Shown here piece by piece: positions 1 to 8,427 of a DNA stretch of 64,000 nt. The stretch is taken from contig JAGBEV010000061.1 of NCBI GenBank assembly GCA_017936785.1, positions 28,823-92,822 of the forward strand. Direction: 5' to 3'. The stretch comes from Lachnospiraceae bacterium. Its GTDB lineage: Bacteria > Bacillota > Clostridia > Lachnospirales > Lachnospiraceae. The first letter of the stretch is position 1, and every line of letters begins with the position of its first letter. The translations under genes and the position numbers were made by a program. The notes under the pieces are model-generated. The model was not told the DNA's origin and did no database searches. It was given only the letters and a program-made list of their open reading frames with translations.

Positions 1-734
1 TCCTTCTGTATATCTTATCACCTTATATTAACAAATTGCTTTTGAGCCTGTCTCAGAAGGATTTTCAACGTTTACTTATGATCTGTCTGGGTATTTTCTG
101 TATCTTCCCTACCCTGTATGGTGCGCTGAAAAACGATACGGAAACGCTGTTTTACTACAACCGTTTTATCTGGCTGCTGATCGTCTACATGATCGGCGCA
201 TATATTCGTCTTTATCCGCCTCAGAAGATCACTGATCCGGTAAAATGGCTGGGCATTTCCATATTCATTTTCTTTCTGATGGAATGCGCCATCTATATTC
301 TGGAAAAATTTCAGCCCTTTTTCAATAAGGTCGGCATCATAGGCGGCAACTATTTCTGGCGCCCCAATACCATACTGATGATTGCTTTGAGCGTCAGCCT
401 TTTTCTATGTTTCCGTTTCATTGCCGTAAAACCTCTTAAGCCTGTCAATCTGCTGGCTTCCACTACTTTTGGTATTTACCTTCTCCATGACGGACAGTTG
501 AACTTTTATATGTGGCAGGTACTATTGGACAGCACACGTTTTACCTATTCCCGCCAGCTCATATTGTTCATTCCTTCCCGTGTTCTTTTGATATTTACCA
601 TAGGGGCTTGTGTGGATCTGCTGCGGCAGTTTCTGTTCAGATCATGCAAAAATGTGATTTTGGCAATTCCTTTTGAGCGGATTCTGAAAGCGCTTTCCAT
701 GAAACAGGATTCGGAATACGGACAGACGGATTGA
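1..734 (+). CDS. Acyltransferase family 3 protein, C-terminal part (cut by window start)
   Basis: The reading frame is open to base 1, so the N-terminus lies outside the window. A TTG at 36 has no ribosome site and is probably an internal Leu. The visible part is almost all membrane helices with a C-terminal FGIYLLHDG segment, typical of the OafA/WecH-like acyltransferase 3 family, whose members move acetyl or succinyl groups onto surface polysaccharides. It converges with the DHHW gene on the minus strand, only one base between them. The MBOAT/SGNH pairs nearby suggest a shared role in modifying an envelope glycan. The substrate cannot be told. Confidence 0.8.
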   Translation, partial: LLYILSPYINKLLLSLSQKDFQRLLMICLGIFCIFPTLYGALKNDTETLFYYNRFIWLLIVYMIGAYIRLYPPQKITDPVKWLGISIFIFFLMECAIYILEKFQPFFNKVGIIGGNYFWRPNTILMIALSVSLFLCFRFIAVKPLKPVNLLASTTFGIYLLHDGQLNFYMWQVLLDSTRFTYSRQLILFIPSRVLLIFTIGACVDLLRQFLFRSCKNVILAIPFERILKALSMKQDSEYGQTD

Positions 735-735
735 T

Positions 736-1908
736 CTAATGATAACTGATTTCTCCCAGTTGGGTATAGGCTGCCAGATCATCGGCAAAAGAGCGTTCCG
801 CCAGTTCAAATATGACCACATCGGGCCGGATCAGATCGATATAATCCTTCATATGGGTATAATTGACTCTGGAAGTAAAATATACTTCCCTGTAACGATA
901 GGTATACCATGTCTCCCTGTTATCCATAAAACTGTCATGAAGAATCAGCACTGTTTTGTCATTGGGCGCCTCTTCATTATAAAAATATGCCATATTGTTT
1001 CCCGGTTCCACAGGAACATCTACACGGTAAGGGCTGTCAGTGGCAGCAGTATAAGCTGAAATCTCCCTGCACTCCAGGTTTGGTATACAGTCAAGGATCG
1101 GCTCACTGGTGGCAAAAAACTCAAGTCCCCAGGTTATTCCCCAGGATTTCCCAAATTCTTCCCCTCCATATGCTCCGCCTCCAAAATCTTCTTCCTTCAT
1201 TACGGGAATATCCGGATAGGTTTCATGGATGATCTCATCAACCATGGAGAGACCATAAAAAGCTCCCAGAGCATTCCAATGGGCGCAATCATATTTCTGA
1301 TTGTAAATCTGCACATCCTCTTTGATCTGTCTAAACTCTTCATGGGGAACTACATGAGGAATCTGCAGCCGGTCCAGTTTTCTTTCTGCCATATCCAGAG
1401 TGCTTTCCCGGCTTTCATCCACATAAATGGTATCCGGCATATATTCACCATAAACCGAGGCTTTATCCGGACAGATCATAAAGACAAACAAGCCGTCATT
1501 TTCCTTTACATAAGCATTAGTCCGGGAAAGATAGGTCATCAGGTCATCCATGAGATCCTCATCAATATTCAGTCTCTGGTAATTCTGCACATAGCCTTCG
1601 TCAGCGGGAAAAATATATTCCTTTTTTCCAAACATATGGAGGTCTTCTGAAAATTGCCCGAACACTTCATAGGTAATGTCTGCGTTTAAAACAATCGCCG
1701 TATTTCTAAAACCCACTCTGTCTTCCACGTAATGCCCATACCACTCTGTATGAAGTTTATCAAAATGCAGTCCCGGCCATTTGGTAAGCGCCCTGTTTTC
1801 CAGTTCGGAATCTTCTGTTTCTGTATCCAGCATCAGAAACGGAATGAAAATGACAGCTACAAAACAGACTGCAAACAAAATATCCAGTACTTTCTTTATT
1901 TTTTTCAT
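736..1908 (-). CDS. DHHW/AlgJ-like secreted SGNH-type protein (390 aa)
   Basis: One N-terminal membrane anchor (about residues 8-26) is followed by an extracellular domain. The ENRAL...P and DRVGFRN motifs are those of DHHW-family proteins, and later YDCAHWNALGA (D..H) and LILHDSF match the serine and Asp-His regions of AlgJ/AlgX-like O-acetyltransferase partners. The gene starts 8 bases after the stop of an MBOAT gene, so the two are very probably co-transcribed. In alginate-type systems the MBOAT protein passes acetyl groups across the membrane and the SGNH partner places them on the polymer. That role is inferred here. Confidence 0.8.
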   Translation of the reverse strand: MKKIKKVLDILFAVCFVAVIFIPFLMLDTETEDSELENRALTKWPGLHFDKLHTEWYGHYVEDRVGFRNTAIVLNADITYEVFGQFSEDLHMFGKKEYIFPADEGYVQNYQRLNIDEDLMDDLMTYLSRTNAYVKENDGLFVFMICPDKASVYGEYMPDTIYVDESRESTLDMAERKLDRLQIPHVVPHEEFRQIKEDVQIYNQKYDCAHWNALGAFYGLSMVDEIIHETYPDIPVMKEEDFGGGAYGGEEFGKSWGITWGLEFFATSEPILDCIPNLECREISAYTAATDSPYRVDVPVEPGNNMAYFYNEEAPNDKTVLILHDSFMDNRETWYTYRYREVYFTSRVNYTHMKDYIDLIRPDVVIFELAERSFADDLAAYTQLGEISYH

Positions 1909-1916
1909 GGCTCCTC

Positions 1917-3407
1917 CTAAAATCGGAAATAAATAAAAGGATTGTAAGTGCTGGTAATCACAAACATAAAACTGAGAGCCAGCAGCAAAAGCAATACCGC
2001 TCTTTTACATAGAATAAAAGGTATACTGTTCTTTATCCGGATCATATTCTCCCCATTCTGATCATCCAAAGACAGTGCCTTCATCCACGGAATACATGCG
2101 ATCAACGCAACCATAAACAGGCACATCATACGGCTGTCCAGATAATAGTATTGATGATATGCAACAAAAGCATTTCCGGTAATGCCAAACATCACCTTCA
2201 GATACCTCAGGGTTTCGCCTACATCCACGATTTTAAACAAAACCCATCCAACGATTACCACCAGCATGGTGTAAATATGGCACCATACAGCCTTTAATAC
2301 TTTTAACAGCTTCCTTAAAGGATTTTCTATTTTGCCTTTTTCTGCTTCAGCTTTTAATTCCCTTTCTGCTCTTCTCTTCTTTTTCAGATTTTCCAGGATT
2401 CTTTCCAATATGGAAAACATTCCGTGCCACAATCCCCACAGCACAAAGCCCCATGCTGCTCCGTGCCAAAGCCCCGTAGCAAGAAATACAATGAACAGAT
2501 GCACATATACATTTCCTCTTCGGTTGCCGCCCAGAGGAATGTACAGATAATCCTTAAACCATGTGGAAAGGGAAATATGCCATCTGCGCCAGAACTCCCG
2601 GATGGATTTGGATATATAAGGGTAGTTAAAGTTTTCCGGGAAATGAAAGCCGAATATCTTGCCCAATCCGATTGCCATGTCTGAATAGCCCGAAAAATCA
2701 AAATATATCTGCAGCGTATAAGCAACAGCACCGATCCATGCCACAGAACTGCTCATATAGTCTATATTGCTTCCCATGATCCGGTCCGCCAGCTCACCCA
2801 TGGAATTTGCCAGAATGGCTTTCTTGGAAAGTCCGATGATAAACCGCTCCGCACCGGCTGCAAACAGCTCAGGTGAATGAGTCCGTTTGGTCAGGGACCT
2901 GCTCACATCCCCATAACGCACAATGGGTCCTGCGATCAACTGGGGAAACATGGAAATATACAAAGCCAGATTCAGGGGATTTTTCTGCACGATCTCCCTG
3001 TCCCTGTATACGTCGATACAATAGGAAAGCCCCTGAAAGGTGTAAAAGGAAATGCCGATGGGCAGTGCGATCTCCGGCACTTTTAAAAGCCCCGGCAGGA
3101 TACGGCTTAAGTTAGCCACTACAAATCCTGTATATTTGAAAATGCCCAAAATTCCCAGATTGGTAATGACTGCCAGCGTAAGCCACAGCTTTCTTTTTGC
3201 TTCAAAAGAATAAATAGCCATGCCAAAGGCATAGTTGCAGATAATGGAGCCCAGCATCACAAATACATATACCGGTTCGCCCCAAGCATAAAAAAGGAGA
3301 CTGCAAAGAAGCAGGAAAATATTCTTTCCCCGCCCGGGCATCAGATAATAACCGATGATCGTAATGGGCAAAAAAGCGCACAAAAAGATGATCGTACTAA
3401 ATACCAT
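1917..3407 (-). CDS. MBOAT family O-acyltransferase (AlgI/DltB-like, 496 aa)
   Basis: A polytopic membrane protein with the MBOAT core: WRRWHISLSTWFKDYLYIP near residues 273-291 and the catalytic-His motif GLWHGAAW near 312-319. The length suits AlgI/DltB proteins. The start is set at ATG 3407 because AAAGGAGG lies 8-9 bases upstream; a longer TTG reading from 3428 would place that site inside the gene. It should move acyl groups from a cytoplasmic donor through the membrane to an envelope polymer, with the DHHW protein just downstream as partner (inference). Confidence 0.88.
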   Translation of the reverse strand: MVFSTIIFLCAFLPITIIGYYLMPGRGKNIFLLLCSLLFYAWGEPVYVFVMLGSIICNYAFGMAIYSFEAKRKLWLTLAVITNLGILGIFKYTGFVVANLSRILPGLLKVPEIALPIGISFYTFQGLSYCIDVYRDREIVQKNPLNLALYISMFPQLIAGPIVRYGDVSRSLTKRTHSPELFAAGAERFIIGLSKKAILANSMGELADRIMGSNIDYMSSSVAWIGAVAYTLQIYFDFSGYSDMAIGLGKIFGFHFPENFNYPYISKSIREFWRRWHISLSTWFKDYLYIPLGGNRRGNVYVHLFIVFLATGLWHGAAWGFVLWGLWHGMFSILERILENLKKKRRAERELKAEAEKGKIENPLRKLLKVLKAVWCHIYTMLVVIVGWVLFKIVDVGETLRYLKVMFGITGNAFVAYHQYYYLDSRMMCLFMVALIACIPWMKALSLDDQNGENMIRIKNSIPFILCKRAVLLLLLALSFMFVITSTYNPFIYFRF

Positions 3408-3450
3408 GACTGCTGTCCTCCTTTCCAATTCTTATTGGATATGTTCTTTT

Positions 3451-4809
3451 TCAGTTTTTACTCCAGATCACAGGCTCATATATTCTGCGCATTTCCTTGA
3501 CCATTCTGTTATGGTCGGCTTTATCAATGAGCACATCGCATTTTCCTTTTTCACTTCCGATGGTGATCACTTTTTCAAAGGAATAAGTATCTTTCAGATA
3601 GTGAGCCATATTTTCTTTGCTGGCATTTTTATTGTAAATCTTAATATAGGCATATCCTTTGTAATCTGAAGAAGGGTAAAACAGAATTTTCAACCGCTTT
3701 GCAAAATCCTGACAAAGCAGCTTCTCATAAAATCCCCTCATCTCTTCCATTTCACCGATCAGCATAAAGTATACCGGCGTATCTCCTTTTGGCAGTTTTC
3801 TCTTAAGATAATTGCGGTACGGAGACTTGCGCATGGTTGCAAAAATATCTTCTTCCGCATGATTTTGAAACTCTCCATAATAGATCACTACCATATCCTC
3901 CAAAATAGAAGTAATAAATGTATGGAAATGATTTTCACTGATAAATTCCATAACCGTTTCTGCCGTTTCATGGGAAATGACATATACATACTCAAAACGC
4001 TTTTCCCCTATATCATATAATGCCGCACCGTCCATGGCAATGACCGGCATATTCAGCCTGATATCTGAAAGCACTTCCACCATGGAACCGGGGGTACGCA
4101 TGGTGGAGATTACCAGCCTGGCTCCGTCATCCAGCAGTCTGTTCAGCTCCACCTTGCTGTAAGGAGTCAGGGATTCTTTTACGGTCACAAGCGTATCATC
4201 CAGATCCGATATAAACAGAATTTCCTTATGCTTTTTCCTGGGAAGTCTGAAGGAATTGATCGCCACACCCAGGATAATGCCGATCATGGTGTCCAGTACT
4301 CTGTTTAATACAAACAGATATGGATTTTCGTCCATACCGTGATTTACTACAATGGATAAAAATACCACACAGGAAAAGTAGGAAGCATTCTTCCTGTTGA
4401 TCAGGACCGTTACATAAATAACAGGAATAATACACAGGGAAATGATCAGCGCCCAAACAGGATTGTCCTGAAAATTTCCTATACCGGCAGTCTGCTCCCC
4501 TATGAGCACAATCAGCCCAAATGCAGCTCCTATCATAGTGCCAATGGTTCTTTGAATGCCCATTTCCAGAGAATTGGACACATAAGGCATAATGCACCAC
4601 AGCACTGCCAGTTGGGAATAGAACACGATCCCATCCGGTCTTAAATAGGACACAAGAAAACATAATAGTACGCCTACTGCCGATTTCATAATGCGCAGAC
4701 CAATTGGCGGCATTTTCCACTGCATCGGTCTGCTTCCCTTTTTCTGTGCCAACTGCCTGCTATTTTTCCGATGCTTCCAGCATCTTTCCTGCGTCTTCTG
4801 CTCTGCCAT
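3451..4809 (-). CDS. FUSC-type membrane protein fused to a HAD phosphatase domain (452 aa)
   Basis: Residues about 37-187 form a set of membrane helices resembling FUSC/aromatic acid exporter proteins. After a basic linker (RLPRKKHK) a cytosolic HAD domain starts, with motif I SDLDDTLV at about 201-208 and the motif II region VISTMRTP at about 233-240, as in Cof-type phosphatases. The start at 4809 overlaps the NUDIX gene by 50 bases and has GAGGT 10 bases upstream. ATG 4725 (residue 29), with AGGGAAG upstream, is an alternative that would remove the overlap. No substrate can be named. The neighbouring NUDIX hydrolase hints at metabolite or nucleotide clean-up. Confidence 0.75.
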   Translation of the reverse strand: MAEQKTQERCWKHRKNSRQLAQKKGSRPMQWKMPPIGLRIMKSAVGVLLCFLVSYLRPDGIVFYSQLAVLWCIMPYVSNSLEMGIQRTIGTMIGAAFGLIVLIGEQTAGIGNFQDNPVWALIISLCIIPVIYVTVLINRKNASYFSCVVFLSIVVNHGMDENPYLFVLNRVLDTMIGIILGVAINSFRLPRKKHKEILFISDLDDTLVTVKESLTPYSKVELNRLLDDGARLVISTMRTPGSMVEVLSDIRLNMPVIAMDGAALYDIGEKRFEYVYVISHETAETVMEFISENHFHTFITSILEDMVVIYYGEFQNHAEEDIFATMRKSPYRNYLKRKLPKGDTPVYFMLIGEMEEMRGFYEKLLCQDFAKRLKILFYPSSDYKGYAYIKIYNKNASKENMAHYLKDTYSFEKVITIGSEKGKCDVLIDKADHNRMVKEMRRIYEPVIWSKN

Positions 4810-5263
4810 TTATCATTACCTCACTGAGCCTTTCTCCCATATAGTGCAGTTTCATGGAAAAGAACGGCGCATCCTCTAAAAGCATTTTCAGAAATATCCT
4901 GTCCCCTTCCCAAAGGTTCAGATCCCATAACCTGTCCTTTTTTACCCATTCCAGAGTACCTTCATCACAGGGAATCATATCTCCTTCATAACCATCTGCC
5001 GTATACAGGCACATATATTCCGTTTCAAATGTATCCGTGGAAAAGGTGATGATCCCCCTGAAACGAAAGGCTGTCAGGGTCAGTCCGGTTTCCTCTTTCA
5101 CTTCCCTGAGCAGACATTCCTCAGGACTTTCGCCTTTTTCAAAATGCCCTCCCACACCGATCCATTTATCCTTATTGACATCATTCTGCTTGCTGACACG
5201 GTGCAGCATCAGATAGCAGTCATCTTTCTCAATATAACAAAGTGTTGTAAGTTTTTCTTTCAT
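4760..5263 (-). CDS. NUDIX hydrolase, MutT/8-oxo-dGTP-type (167 aa)
   Basis: A complete Nudix box is present: GHFEKGESPEECLLREVKEE at about residues 39-58, followed by TGL, fitting Gx5Ex7REUxEExGU. The opening KLTTLCYIEKDD and the WVKKDRLWDLNLWEGDR region resemble MutT1-like 8-oxo-dGTP diphosphatases of Firmicutes. Start chosen at ATG 5263, which has AAAGGT 8 bases upstream; the longer TTG frame from 5278 would swallow that site. It would hydrolyse a nucleoside diphosphate linked to another group, perhaps oxidised dGTP. The exact substrate is uncertain. Confidence 0.85.
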   Translation of the reverse strand: MKEKLTTLCYIEKDDCYLMLHRVSKQNDVNKDKWIGVGGHFEKGESPEECLLREVKEETGLTLTAFRFRGIITFSTDTFETEYMCLYTADGYEGDMIPCDEGTLEWVKKDRLWDLNLWEGDRIFLKMLLEDAPFFSMKLHYMGERLSEVMINGRAEDAGKMLEASEK

Positions 5264-5321
5264 GCTTTTACCTTTCAATATTAAACCGGAAGTCTTTCAA
5301 ATCCCCTTATTGGGGGCACGG

Positions 5322-6305
5322 TCAGTAAAACAGATCAGGATAACGCTCCTTCATAAACTGACAGTACGCCGAAGCTCCCGCCTGGTTCAAATGATCTGCA
5401 TCCCCAAAATAATCATTGGGATACATATAAAAATCCCCAAATATCTGCACAGTTGGATTAGCAATCGCTAACTCATCCATGTATTGACGGTAATGGCTCT
5501 TAAAATCCTCTGTCAAAATGGACCGTGAGGTTTCATTCATGGGAAGCTGCTCCACCACAACACGGATTCCCTGTTCACTGCAAAGGTCAAAGATTTTCTG
5601 CATATAAATGGTGATCACATCTGAAGAAATAAAATCCGCTTCTTTTGCCTCCCCGTTTACATCTCCGCTTCCATTGGCAAGACCGAAAAAATTGTGTCCC
5701 CGTTCTAAAGTCATCTGCTGGTATTTGGAAACGTTTGCTCCGTGTCTGCCGATAAAAGCAGCATTTTTTAATGCCGTACAATATTTATTGGGCATGTAAA
5801 ACCGGTACATGGCATATTCCAGCCTGTAATTTTCAATCAGTATATTCTCATTGTTTTGGCAGCCTGCCGCAATCTGAAACAGTTCTGCAGTATCCTCCCT
5901 GTTCATCACATGGAAATAAATATTTCTGGTCCAAAGAGCATCTACATCCATGTAATGCATGGGCGCATAGGCGATTACCACACATTCCGACGCCGGGTGA
6001 TGCTCCAGATATTCCTTCAGGGTATAATATCCCTCTATGGGAGTTGTGCCCCCTAAAGCCAGATTATAACAGCTGTCTGAAAGCTCATCAGGTATAAAGC
6101 CCGCCTTAGTACGGGAATCTCCAATGATCAGCACTCTGTTAGTATCCTGATTTTTTGTCACATAATCCTTCTGCTGTCTGTACATGGCATATTCTTCATC
6201 CATATACCACATGGGAAAAAGGGCACAATAAAGAGGCAGAACAATAAAAAGCGGCAGAACAATGCCTATGAACTTTTGAACCAGCTTCCAAATCTGCTGC
6301 CACAT
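5322..6305 (-). CDS. Membrane-anchored SGNH/GDSL-like protein paired with MBOAT (327 aa)
   Basis: One N-terminal membrane segment (about residues 10-32) precedes an extracellular domain with IGDSRTKAGF (GDS block, near 60-70) and a C-terminal FGDADHLNQAGA (D..H). Together they give the Ser, Asp and His of an SGNH fold, similar to DltD-like partners of MBOAT proteins. Start ATG 6305 follows AAAGGAG at about 9 bases. It lies 84 bases downstream of the second MBOAT gene in the same direction. Probable role: final O-acyl transfer or hydrolysis on an envelope polymer (inference). Confidence 0.78.
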   Translation of the reverse strand: MWQQIWKLVQKFIGIVLPLFIVLPLYCALFPMWYMDEEYAMYRQQKDYVTKNQDTNRVLIIGDSRTKAGFIPDELSDSCYNLALGGTTPIEGYYTLKEYLEHHPASECVVIAYAPMHYMDVDALWTRNIYFHVMNREDTAELFQIAAGCQNNENILIENYRLEYAMYRFYMPNKYCTALKNAAFIGRHGANVSKYQQMTLERGHNFFGLANGSGDVNGEAKEADFISSDVITIYMQKIFDLCSEQGIRVVVEQLPMNETSRSILTEDFKSHYRQYMDELAIANPTVQIFGDFYMYPNDYFGDADHLNQAGASAYCQFMKERYPDLFY

Positions 6306-6389
6306 CCTTTTGTACTCCTTTCTTTCTGTTTTTCCCAAACCGGATGCTGATTTCACAGTCCGGTTTCCGGAAACCTTTTATTGACATGA

Positions 6390-7946
6390 TCAAAATTGAA
6401 AATAAACAAACTCCTGGGAATTAAAGCTTGCCAGCAATAAGACCATCAGCAGAAATCCGTAATAAACAGCTTTTCTTGCCGGTGCCGGCAGCCTACCTAT
6501 GACAAGAATAGGATCATTGTCCAATGCCGCATAATCATAAACAGCCAGCAGCAGCACCGGGAAGATCATCTGTTTTAAGGCTCTCGTATCAAAGGCATGA
6601 ATGCCTGCCGACAAATAAGCCAAAGGCTGCCTCAGCCCATCAGTCATATGGGCAAATATATAAAGAGCCTGTCCGCAGGACCCGGCTCTGAAAAAGCACC
6701 ACGCTCCCGCCACAAGACAGAACACAACCGCCACTTTGAGCCACCATATCAATCCTCTCGACTCTATCATTTCATCTTCCGTTTTAACTTTTATTTTGAC
6801 TTCTGTTTCCCCTTTTATTGTCCCTTCCGCTTTTGCTTTTTGACTGTCTGATCCTAAATTTCTTCTACCGGATGCCTCCTGTACCGGGACTTTTTTCTTC
6901 TTGGGAAACAGCAGATTTTCAATACACTGCATCAAACCGTGCAAACCGCCCCAGACAATATAAGTAAATGCCGCCCCATGCCATAAACCGCTTAAGGTAA
7001 AGGTCACCAGCACATTGAACATATTGCGCAGCCTGGAAACTCTGTTTCCGCCCATGGGAATGTAAATATAATCCCGGAACCAGGAAGAAAGGGAAATATG
7101 CCACCTTCTCCAAAACTCCTTAACGGATGTAGAAAAATAAGGGCTTTTAAAATTGGTCATCAGATCAATATCAAAGAGCTTTGCCGTGCCGATGGCAATA
7201 TCAGAATACCCCGAAAAGTCGCAATAAATCTGCAGGGTAAAAAACAATACTGCCAGTACAAGGGCAAATCCATGGTATTCTGCCACATCCTCAAAGACAG
7301 TATCTACAAAAACAGCCAGATTATCTGCAATGACCAGCTTCTTAAAAAATCCCCATGCCATGAGCTTCATGCCATAAGACCCCTTTTCATAAGTAAACTG
7401 ATGCTCACAGTCAATCTGTGGAAGCAGATTTTTCGTTCTTTCAATGGGTCCTGCCACAAGCTGGGGAAAGAAAGAAATAAAAGCAGCATATTTAAAGAAA
7501 TTGCGCTCCGCTTTCACCTCTCCCTTATAAACATCGATAACATAGCTTAAGGTCTGAAACGTATAAAATGAAATGCCCACAGGCAGCATCAATGCTAAGG
7601 TAACAGGATGCAGCTCTATGGCAAAAGACTGTAAAACCCGGATCAGCGTATTCTGGGCAAAGTCGAAATACTTAAAAAAGAAAAGGACCAAAAGACTGGC
7701 ACCTACGGCACCAATCAGCAAAATCCTTTTCACGCTTTTTCTTTTAAATTTTTCTATCAAAACAGCGCCGGCATAGGAAACCCCTGTGGTGAACAGAATC
7801 AAAACCACATATTTCACATTCCAGCTCATATAAAAATAATAGCTGGATACCAACAGCACGATCCAGCGGTACTTCTGCGGCAATGCCCAGTAAACTAAAA
7901 ACACAATGGGCAGAAAAACAGCAAATGCCAATGAATTAAACAACAT
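6390..7946 (-). CDS. MBOAT family O-acyltransferase (AlgI-like, second copy, 518 aa)
   Basis: Polytopic MBOAT protein with WRRWHISLSSWFRDYIYIP near residues 280-298 and the catalytic-His motif GLWHGAAF near 320-327. Start ATG 7946 has GAGGT about 8 bases upstream. Between the core and the last helices there is a charged, low-complexity cytosolic insert (about residues 348-395) rich in Lys and Glu that the first MBOAT protein also has in shorter form. It pairs with the downstream SGNH gene. Family knowledge gives acyl transfer across the membrane; the acceptor polymer is unknown. Confidence 0.88.
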   Translation of the reverse strand: MLFNSLAFAVFLPIVFLVYWALPQKYRWIVLLVSSYYFYMSWNVKYVVLILFTTGVSYAGAVLIEKFKRKSVKRILLIGAVGASLLVLFFFKYFDFAQNTLIRVLQSFAIELHPVTLALMLPVGISFYTFQTLSYVIDVYKGEVKAERNFFKYAAFISFFPQLVAGPIERTKNLLPQIDCEHQFTYEKGSYGMKLMAWGFFKKLVIADNLAVFVDTVFEDVAEYHGFALVLAVLFFTLQIYCDFSGYSDIAIGTAKLFDIDLMTNFKSPYFSTSVKEFWRRWHISLSSWFRDYIYIPMGGNRVSRLRNMFNVLVTFTLSGLWHGAAFTYIVWGGLHGLMQCIENLLFPKKKKVPVQEASGRRNLGSDSQKAKAEGTIKGETEVKIKVKTEDEMIESRGLIWWLKVAVVFCLVAGAWCFFRAGSCGQALYIFAHMTDGLRQPLAYLSAGIHAFDTRALKQMIFPVLLLAVYDYAALDNDPILVIGRLPAPARKAVYYGFLLMVLLLASFNSQEFVYFQF

Positions 7947-8055
7947 GACAAATACCTCAAATCTTATAAAAAATGCACCAAAATGACCTTGCTGGTACAC
8001 AAGAGATCATTCTGCAGCCCCTTTTTATATCCCCGTATACGCAAAACATTTTAAA

Positions 8056-8403
8056 GTGAGCGAAACGGTAAGCCGGGTTATGTCGTTGGATGATCATCTA
8101 TCTGGAACTGCTGTTACCAACAGTCTCTAGCGACCCACCTGAAAGCACAGCGGGCAACTGTATGGCTTTCTATTCGGTCTTGCTTCGGCTGGGGTTTACA
8201 TGTGCCCCTCCCGTTACCGGGAGGGCGGTAGTCTCTTAAGCTGCCCTTCCACCCTTACCGGGAATCCCCGGCGGTATATTTCTGTTGCACTTGCCTTGGA
8301 GTCACCTCCACCGGACGTTATCCGGCAGCCTGCCCTGTGAAGCCCGGACTTTCCTCACCTGCCCCCTTTCGTCCGGACAGGTGCGATCATCTGTTTCACT
8401 CAC
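8056..8403 (-). ncRNA. rnpB: RNase P RNA (bacterial class A)
   Basis: Read on the minus strand, the segment carries the conserved GAGGAAAGTCCGGGC near the 5' end (8343-8360 region) and the matching 3' segment GACATAACCCGGCTTA (8072-8088), plus the terminal P1 helix between AGTGAAAC (5') and GTTTCGCT (3'). Length about 348 nt fits a class A RNA. It is the catalytic RNA that trims the 5' leader of tRNA precursors. It sits downstream of the housekeeping operon. Ends are estimated from the P1 pairing and may be off by a few bases. Confidence 0.95.
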
Positions 8404-8427
8404 TATATTTGATTTTCAAAGTAAAGA

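Noticed and set aside
6597-6851. Plus-strand frame with repeated F/Y residues in the second MBOAT gene
   Set aside because: It is the antisense shadow of the Lys/Glu-rich insert.
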